Shown: positions 59,351 to 64,000 of the stretch, piece by piece
Layout: each line of letters begins with the position of its first letter
Position numbering within the stretch: the first letter of the stretch is position 1
Origin: Pseudoalteromonas rubra
GTDB taxonomy: Bacteria; Pseudomonadota; Gammaproteobacteria; Enterobacterales; Alteromonadaceae
Assembly (NCBI RefSeq): GCF_005887095.1
Contig: NZ_PNCI01000013.1
Span: 62,001 to 126,000, forward strand
Direction of reading: 5' to 3'
DNA: 64,000 nucleotides
Notes under the pieces: generated by a model
What the model saw: the letters and a program-made list of their open reading frames with translations, nothing else
What the model was told of the DNA's origin: nothing
Databases searched by the model: none
Made by a program: the position numbers and the translations under genes

Positions 59351-59664
59351 GTTTCACCTCCTTTATTACCCACAATGAACTTTGCATACCCACCTTCAAT
59401 CAATGCGTTACAGCTGCTGGGATCGCCCACACGGACAACGGCGTTGCCCCCAATCGTAAAGCCCGGCGCACCTTTAGTTACTGTTTGCCCAACATGAGGT
59501 GGTATCTTGCTGTCTTTGCTGTGTGAGTGCTCGGATAATGTGTCACCAACACACAGCACGGCTTCTTTATTGACCTTAAAGGTGCTTTGCGTTGCGGCCA
59601 CCGTGGCTGGGTTGAAATCGTCATGCGAATTAGTTTGGGCTTTATTTAATGCAATATCTGGCAT
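59347..59664 (-). CDS. PAAR-domain spike tip protein
   Basis: 105 residues. Repeated Pro-Ala-Ala-Arg-type features: GQTVTKGAPGFTIGGNAVVR, VRVGDPSSCNALIEGGYAKF and the His-containing EHSHSKDSKIPPHVG. PAAR proteins form the metal-stabilised sharp tip on the VgrG/gpV spike that pierces the target envelope. It lies directly after the gpV-like gene (2-base gap) as its partner. P2 itself carries its apex in gpV, so a separate PAAR subunit is a difference from P2. Confidence 0.88.
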   Translation of the reverse strand: MPDIALNKAQTNSHDDFNPATVAATQSTFKVNKEAVLCVGDTLSEHSHSKDSKIPPHVGQTVTKGAPGFTIGGNAVVRVGDPSSCNALIEGGYAKFIVGNKGGET

Positions 59665-59666
59665 AG

Positions 59667-60410
59667 TTACTCCTGGGCTTTGATCATTGCAGCATTGAGC
59701 AACAAGTTGCCCTTCGCCGCGACAGCAATATCCTGTGCCGTTGAACTGATATTGACCTGCTTACCCTCTAGCGTCAGAGTTTCTCCTGCCGCGATGCTAA
59801 TGTTCTTTTCAGCGCTGACAGAAGCGTCATTGCCCACCGTCAGGGTGGCATCCTTAGCCACATTAATTGAGGCGTTGTTGCCCACTTCTACCGTCGCATT
59901 AAACCCACACTCAATGCGAAGGTCTCTTTCACTGTGTATTGTGATTTTCGCGGTTTGTTCACCGCCCGTATCCGGCACATAAAGATGATAAGCATGATGT
60001 TGGTTGTCATACTCAACCAGCGCGCCATCCTGATAGCGGGTGCGATGTATATGTTCACGACTACTTGCCGCAGCGTAACTTTCCCCTTCACCCGCACCTA
60101 ACACGTGGTCGGGTTTATGATGATCTGCAGCCGCACTATACACACTGCCCAGGATCACGCCCTGAGCGGTGTCGCCACAAGGCGCAAGAACAATAACCTG
60201 CTCACCAATTTCCGGTGCGCGCCAGGTCATGCTATGTGCAGCCATATCGGTCAGCCAGGGCAGTTTAGCTGTGATCCAGTCACCGATTTTGACTTTCACA
60301 CGAGCCGTTTCATAGTCCACTTCATGCACCGTACCCAGCGTGATCAGCTTGCTTAATCGGTGCTGTAAGTCAGATAGCGCTAACTCAGATTGAGCGGGAT
60401 CCAGATTCAT
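59667..60410 (-). CDS. baseplate spike protein V (gpV/gp45-like)
   Basis: 247 residues. The N-terminal OB-fold part has LGTVHEVDYETARVKVKIG, DWITAKLPWLTDMAAHSMTW and GEQVIVLAPCGDTAQGVILG, the hallmark of gpV. The C-terminal ~80 residues are short beta repeats (VGNNASINVAKDATLTVGN) ending in NLLLNAAMIKAQE, a trimeric beta-helix spike. Start overlaps the preceding gene stop (ATGA). Confidence 0.92.
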   Translation of the reverse strand: MNLDPAQSELALSDLQHRLSKLITLGTVHEVDYETARVKVKIGDWITAKLPWLTDMAAHSMTWRAPEIGEQVIVLAPCGDTAQGVILGSVYSAAADHHKPDHVLGAGEGESYAAASSREHIHRTRYQDGALVEYDNQHHAYHLYVPDTGGEQTAKITIHSERDLRIECGFNATVEVGNNASINVAKDATLTVGNDASVSAEKNISIAAGETLTLEGKQVNISSTAQDIAVAAKGNLLLNAAMIKAQE

Positions 60411-60988
60411 AGCACCTCCCCGGCAGGCGTTTGCGTGCTGTAGATTAACTTGTGCTCATAGCCCTGCTGCCCCAGATAAACATCCGTGATGGGCGTGCCA
60501 GGTGACTCGCTCTGTTCAACCTGATAGTAAAATGACCAGCTCAGTTGTAACTGTGCTTTAATCCCTTCACTGTGCTGACTAAACGCAAAGGTCGTTTGCT
60601 CGGCAATAAAATGTTGCCAGTGGGTGGGCACGTCGTCCGCCAACATCGCGGCTTCGCCTTTGCTGAGTACCTCATCCAGCCTCTCCAGCAGCCTGGCTTT
60701 ATCGCCATCCATCAACGCAATATCGAGCTGCACACTCAGCACCCGCCTGTCAAGCAAGTTTGGGCTGAGGTTTTTGTTGTACGCTGGTCCATAGCTGACA
60801 CCTTTATCGGTGCCTTTACTTTGCAGCTCGCTGGCCTGGCGTTCCTGCGTAGGCGTTACTGTTAGTTGGGCTTGCTGGGTCAGGTCCGGGGCAACCTGGC
60901 TCGGGATTAGATAATCCACCTGAGCCACCTGTGCCAGGGACGTCGTCAGGCGCTCAAGCACCTGGGTGATTAAGGTCGTTCGTTGCAT
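60407..60988 (-). CDS. tail-cluster protein of unknown family
   Basis: 193 residues, not recognised with confidence. Start MQRTTLITQVLERLTTSLAQ is helical; the middle has many short strands (RVLSVQLDIALMDGDKARLL) and the end is DVYLGQQGYEHKLIYSTQTP. Position directly before and overlapping the spike gene V, and the pattern of an N-terminal helix followed by a beta-rich domain, would fit a tail completion or terminator-type protein (the slot held by other small proteins in related tails). It is separated from the upstream fibre-chaperone gene by 76 bases containing a weak hairpin (GACTC/GAGTC with five T). Confidence 0.5.
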   Translation of the reverse strand: MQRTTLITQVLERLTTSLAQVAQVDYLIPSQVAPDLTQQAQLTVTPTQERQASELQSKGTDKGVSYGPAYNKNLSPNLLDRRVLSVQLDIALMDGDKARLLERLDEVLSKGEAAMLADDVPTHWQHFIAEQTTFAFSQHSEGIKAQLQLSWSFYYQVEQSESPGTPITDVYLGQQGYEHKLIYSTQTPAGEVL

Positions 60989-61064
60989 AGACTTGCTCTT
61001 AGATTAAAAAGACTCGAAGACAATCTGTGAGTCAGGGCGGGCGACGTGCCCGAAGGGGACGATA

Positions 61065-61325
61065 TTACAGCTCAGGTCTGACCGGCCACACAACTTCGCT
61101 CGGCGAGCTATGTGCCTGCGGTAAATCCCTCAACGCCTGACGATATTGCTTCAGCTCATCAGGTATCGCGCCTTCTGTTTCCTGATACTTCAGTACTAAC
61201 CAATCTGTTGAACGCAAATAAGCATCGCGCATTGCTCTGATTGAGTGCCATAGACTCTCATCTGCAAGTTGCTGAACAGGCATTTGCGCTTCATTTCCTG
61301 TTATGTCCATGTTTATTGCTCCCAT
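61065..61325 (-). CDS. tail fibre assembly chaperone-like protein
   Basis: 86 residues. The C-terminal half fits the phage tail assembly chaperone pattern (PF16778-like): WHSIRAMRDAYLRSTDW, YRQALRDLPQ and a Pro-rich end SPSEVVWPVRPEL. Such proteins help fold or trimerise tail fibres. The start (ATG at 61325, or the in-frame ATG at 61310) overlaps the end of the fibre gene, its likely client. Confidence 0.8.
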   Translation of the reverse strand: MGAINMDITGNEAQMPVQQLADESLWHSIRAMRDAYLRSTDWLVLKYQETEGAIPDELKQYRQALRDLPQAHSSPSEVVWPVRPEL

Positions 61326-62146
61326 GTTGGTTGGTTTTGACTGATGCGCTCAGCACTTGGGCGACCGCGCTCCGACGTATACTCAGTGCTTACACTAATA
61401 GCTCGAGATGCGCCGCAGTGGAACCTTGGGTCAACTTTAAGAGTTAACCTCGCGGTTCCAGAGTCATATCCTTGACCAATTGCCCTGAAATTCACAGGAA
61501 CCGAAGAACCAGCCAGATCCGAACCCAAAGGAATTTCTTTCGCAGGGTTGTCCGGCTCTGAAATAAACAGGCTCAAATGGTTGTTGTGGACAATACTTTT
61601 TGCTTCCATTACGGCAGAGACACAGTCCGAAAATGACGTACCGGTAAACACTAAGTGTTCAGTATAATTGGTTGCAAACATCCCCCGGTGGGTCATGATA
61701 ACTTCGCATTTAAAGTAGTCACCGGCTGCGCCAAAACCACCACCATTTTGTGCATCAAATTCAAGTAAATTGATGTAATAGGGTTCCTGTGGTGAGGCGC
61801 AATGCGGAAAAGCAGCATCAGGTCCATCTCTGTCTGCGGTATATCCGCCATTACCCAGAGTAGTCGCAAAAAAGTAACGCTTTATTTTGCCTTGCTTATG
61901 AACATCCAAGCCGTTAACCAGTTCAGTATGGCCACTTTTCCAACTATTAAACTCAGACTGAGCCTGAGCCATTTCAGTATTGAGCGACGCTTCAGCGTTT
62001 GTTACACGCGCATCAACCTGCGCTAGCTTGGCATTCAGTGTGGTTGTTATTTCACCGGCTTTATCGGCCACAGTCTGACACAATGCGTTGGCACGCCCTG
62101 CGACCTCAGTAAGCTGCTGCGAGATTGGTTTAGTTTCAGTTGTCAT
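61313..62146 (-). CDS. tail fibre-like protein
   Basis: 277 residues. Residues about 5-75 form a coiled coil (AGEITTTLNAKLAQVDARV, NAEASLNTEMAQAQSEF), typical of trimeric fibre shafts; the rest is beta-rich (IKRYFFATTLGNGGYTADRD; YDSGTARLTLKVDPRFHCGA) and probably the receptor-binding part. No homologous family named with confidence. It follows the H-like gene and precedes the fibre chaperone, so a target-binding fibre is inferred. Confidence 0.72.
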   Translation of the reverse strand: MTTETKPISQQLTEVAGRANALCQTVADKAGEITTTLNAKLAQVDARVTNAEASLNTEMAQAQSEFNSWKSGHTELVNGLDVHKQGKIKRYFFATTLGNGGYTADRDGPDAAFPHCASPQEPYYINLLEFDAQNGGGFGAAGDYFKCEVIMTHRGMFATNYTEHLVFTGTSFSDCVSAVMEAKSIVHNNHLSLFISEPDNPAKEIPLGSDLAGSSVPVNFRAIGQGYDSGTARLTLKVDPRFHCGASRAISVSTEYTSERGRPSAERISQNQPTWEQ

Positions 62147-62179
62147 ATAGTCTCCTTTGAATTTTGTCAGTCTCTTTTA

Positions 62180-62737
62180 TCAGGCATGTTCCAGCGCCGT
62201 CAGTCGCCATTCCTGATTAATCTGACGGTGCATGGTATCTATCTGAACCAGGGTTAATTCGGCCAGTTCGTTGTCGAGGATCAGATTGAGGTTATCAATA
62301 CCGAGTTTGACCTCAACACTGTCGGAGGGCAGCTGGGTCAGGCTCAGGGTGAGCCACTGCAACACCTTAACGTCTGGCGTGCGGTACCCAAGCGTGGTAT
62401 TGGGTTTAGAATACACGCCTAGTAAAATCAGTTTGGGCTGACCGCTTGCCAGCTTTTCGCCGGAATCCAGAAATACGCCAATTTCGCCAATGGCGTATTC
62501 CAGCGGCGCTTCGAATTTGGCGGCCACTTTCAGGCTGCTGCTTTCACCGTCGGTGTAATCCGAATCGGCAATTTCCACCAGCTCTTTTTGTGAGCGCAGC
62601 GTGGTTTGATTTTTAGACGGGGTGTAGCTTGCATCGCCAAAGGCCATGTGGCTGATTTGCCCTTTAAAGCCTCTGGCGCGCGCCGACAACAGCGCATCCA
62701 GCCCCACCTGAGTAAATTGCAAGGTTAATGCTGACAT
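62180..62737 (-). CDS. P2 gpH-like tail fibre N-terminal protein
   Basis: 185 residues. ATG at 62737 overlaps the gpI stop (TAATG); a longer reading into gpI is rejected. The phage tail fibre N-terminal (PF12571-like) region is seen: LTLQFTQVGLDALLSARARG, ISHMAFGDASYTPS, and VKVLQWLTLSLTQLPSD. Full-length gpH is several times longer in P2; here the baseplate-attaching part alone forms a protein and the distal fibre is the next gene. Confidence 0.87.
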   Translation of the reverse strand: MSALTLQFTQVGLDALLSARARGFKGQISHMAFGDASYTPSKNQTTLRSQKELVEIADSDYTDGESSSLKVAAKFEAPLEYAIGEIGVFLDSGEKLASGQPKLILLGVYSKPNTTLGYRTPDVKVLQWLTLSLTQLPSDSVEVKLGIDNLNLILDNELAELTLVQIDTMHRQINQEWRLTALEHA

Positions 62738-63864
62738 TACGTCACTCCTTGGAAATGAAAAGATTGAATATTCAGCGCATCTAGCCCTGAAGACAGCGCC
62801 AGTGCGCCGACAACAGGGTCGGGCATCACACCCGAACTTTCGGCCTTCAGGCTGACGGTATTTAAGGACTGCAGCTGTGCATAAGCTGCCATTACTCCCT
62901 CGCTCTGATCCGGAGTGATCCCCTCGCCTTCTGTGTGCCAGCGCTGACAATTAACTAAGTGTCCCGCTGCGGCTGCAGCCAAAGCTCCCAGTGTCGAGTC
63001 TGGCGTCACCCCCAAACCCGTGGCTTTATGGTCGATAAGATTAAGCGCCGATTGTGCAGCTCCAAAAGGGGCCAAGGATTCACTCAGTGCGATACCCAGC
63101 TGTAAATCCACATGAATAGCGCCGCGCTTAACGGCATTGATCACCCGGCGGATTTTTTTCAGCATTTGGGGAGTCAGCAGTCCTTGCTGTTGGTCGTCCA
63201 AATTCTGATTCACCAATGCCCAAACTTTAATCGTCCCAGGTAGCATGACCTCATCTGAGGGGGTGTCCGCTCCTTCGGACTGCCACCATTCCTTGATTTC
63301 AGTAGCAATGTTTAAACTGTCGAGTGCTTTTTGCAGCGCGTAGGGCGTGCCTTTGTACTGGTGCACTGCAAAAGCGTCACAGATCACCCGGCGTTTCAGT
63401 GTTTCTGACCAGGTTTCATCCCACTCATCCACCGACATAGCCCAGGCCAGCCAGGGCAACAGGGAGGCAGGACATAACATGGGATCCCAAATGGCACGCA
63501 GTAGCAGACGAATATCCTGTAAAATACAGGCATCCTGTAACGCACGTCGCCGCGCTCTGTCATCGAGATAACGTTCCCAGTCGGCTATTTTTAAAGCCTC
63601 TGCAAGCGCCGGTAACATCGCCGCCGGGCACAGCTCGTCATCCCACAGCACGGTGAGTAGCAGGTTAATATCAGCCTGATAAAAAGCGGCTTTATTACAG
63701 GACGGTAACTGCCATTGTTCGGCCAGACTTTGCCTCTTAGATTCGCTCAACGCCTTGATGTTCAAAACGTTAAGCAGCAAAGACCGTATTTTGTCGGGCC
63801 GCGAGAATTCGCTTTCAATTGCCCGTACCAAAGGTGTTGCATTACTGGGAAGCAGCTCATTCAT
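62737..63864 (-). CDS. P2 gpI-like baseplate protein with internal duplication
   Basis: 375 residues, about twice P2 gpI. The standard gpI core (LLPWLAWAMSVDEWDETWSE, RRVICDAFAVHQYKGTPYAL) is preceded by a related copy (LCPAAMLPALAEALKIADWE, DDRARRRALQDACI), each starting with W-D-x2-LCPA. The C-terminal ~95 residues hold three loose repeats, each with (V/I)(T/M)PD and an Ala/Leu-rich stretch (GLGVTPDSTLGALAAAAAGH; GEGITPDQSEG; SGVMPDPVVGALALSSGLDA). gpI joins the baseplate wedge to fibres. Starts inside the J gene end (8-base overlap). Confidence 0.85.
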   Translation of the reverse strand: MNELLPSNATPLVRAIESEFSRPDKIRSLLLNVLNIKALSESKRQSLAEQWQLPSCNKAAFYQADINLLLTVLWDDELCPAAMLPALAEALKIADWERYLDDRARRRALQDACILQDIRLLLRAIWDPMLCPASLLPWLAWAMSVDEWDETWSETLKRRVICDAFAVHQYKGTPYALQKALDSLNIATEIKEWWQSEGADTPSDEVMLPGTIKVWALVNQNLDDQQQGLLTPQMLKKIRRVINAVKRGAIHVDLQLGIALSESLAPFGAAQSALNLIDHKATGLGVTPDSTLGALAAAAAGHLVNCQRWHTEGEGITPDQSEGVMAAYAQLQSLNTVSLKAESSGVMPDPVVGALALSSGLDALNIQSFHFQGVT

Positions 63865-64000
63865 GATTGACGACTACCTCTACTTCATAATGCTCGCACC
63901 AGGATGACTGAGTATGTGTCACGGATATATTTGACGCTGGAGACGTCAGATTAACTTCCTCCACGCCCTCCAGGTGCAAAGCTGCGAACAGCCCTGCCCG
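63857..64000 (-). CDS. P2 gpJ-like baseplate assembly protein, 3' end only
   Basis: The last 47 codons of a minus-strand gene running out of the window. The reading (AALHLEGVEEVNLTSPASNI, then CEHYEVEVVVNHE) matches the usual gpJ end: a helix ending LH..GV..V.L..P followed by C...V strands. gpJ is the wedge protein of the P2-type baseplate and normally precedes gpI, as here. Confidence 0.8.
   Translation of the reverse strand, partial: RAGLFAALHLEGVEEVNLTSPASNISVTHTQSSWCEHYEVEVVVNHE

Noticed and set aside
62738..62950. N-terminal extension of the gpH-like protein
   Set aside because: It overlaps gpI throughout and is Arg/Ser-rich nonsense; ATG at 62737 gives the family start.

Overview
The window looks like chromosome of a marine gammaproteobacterium of the Pseudoalteromonas/Alteromonadales type. 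The basis is gene content: an ImuA-ImuB-DnaE2 mutasome, a B12-dependent MetH encoded as two genes, a DUF898-M48 pair, very many chemotaxis and c-di-GMP genes, and a P2-like contractile tail module. No alignment was run, so the genus is inference. No tRNA, rRNA, CRISPR array, transposase or integrase was recognised.

Left part (1-7000): the end of a cell-wall M23 peptidase gene overlapping a bactofilin gene, a small outer-membrane barrel, a hotdog-fold protein, and two tandem paralogous chemoreceptors, one of which has a doubled sensor module. 7000-13340: an SOS cassette, imuA-imuB-dnaE2 behind a perfect LexA box, diverging from an SRAP (HMCES/YedK-like) gene. dnaE2 carries a hexanucleotide repeat encoding 16 glutamines. 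13340-19450: a Cache chemoreceptor, a secreted PhoD-like phosphodiesterase with fibronectin-type-II-like modules, and a three-gene operon starting with a 59-residue peptide with a double-glycine leader.

Middle (19750-37500): almost all minus strand and very dense in signalling. It holds four GGDEF proteins (one also with EAL), two large hybrid kinases, and a periplasmic binding protein translationally coupled to a TPR-GGDEF protein. hrpB, a ydjM-like gene and a 172-bp palindromic MITE-like element lie among them. 37500-45450: M48 protease with DUF898 membrane protein, a small protein, and the metA-metH(N)-metH(C) methionine operon behind a promoter with tandem MetJ-box-like 8-mers. 45450-50820: a lipoprotein binding protein overlapping a hybrid kinase gene, with a divergent response regulator; this is a likely phosphorelay.

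Right part (50900-64000): a contractile tail cluster on the minus strand, in transcription order J (partial), I, H-like, fibre, fibre chaperone, unknown, V spike, PAAR, W | terminator | FI sheath, FII tube, E, E', T tape measure, U, X, D. No head, integrase or lysis gene is visible, so either an R-type tailocin or a prophage cut by the window edge is possible. The tape measure has 43-residue tandem repeats with a duplicated four-unit super-repeat.

Best candidates for something undescribed: the GG-leader peptide operon (18347-19447), the binding-protein/signalling gene couples, the FN2-decorated phosphodiesterase, and the repeat-expanded tape measure and gpI-like protein.
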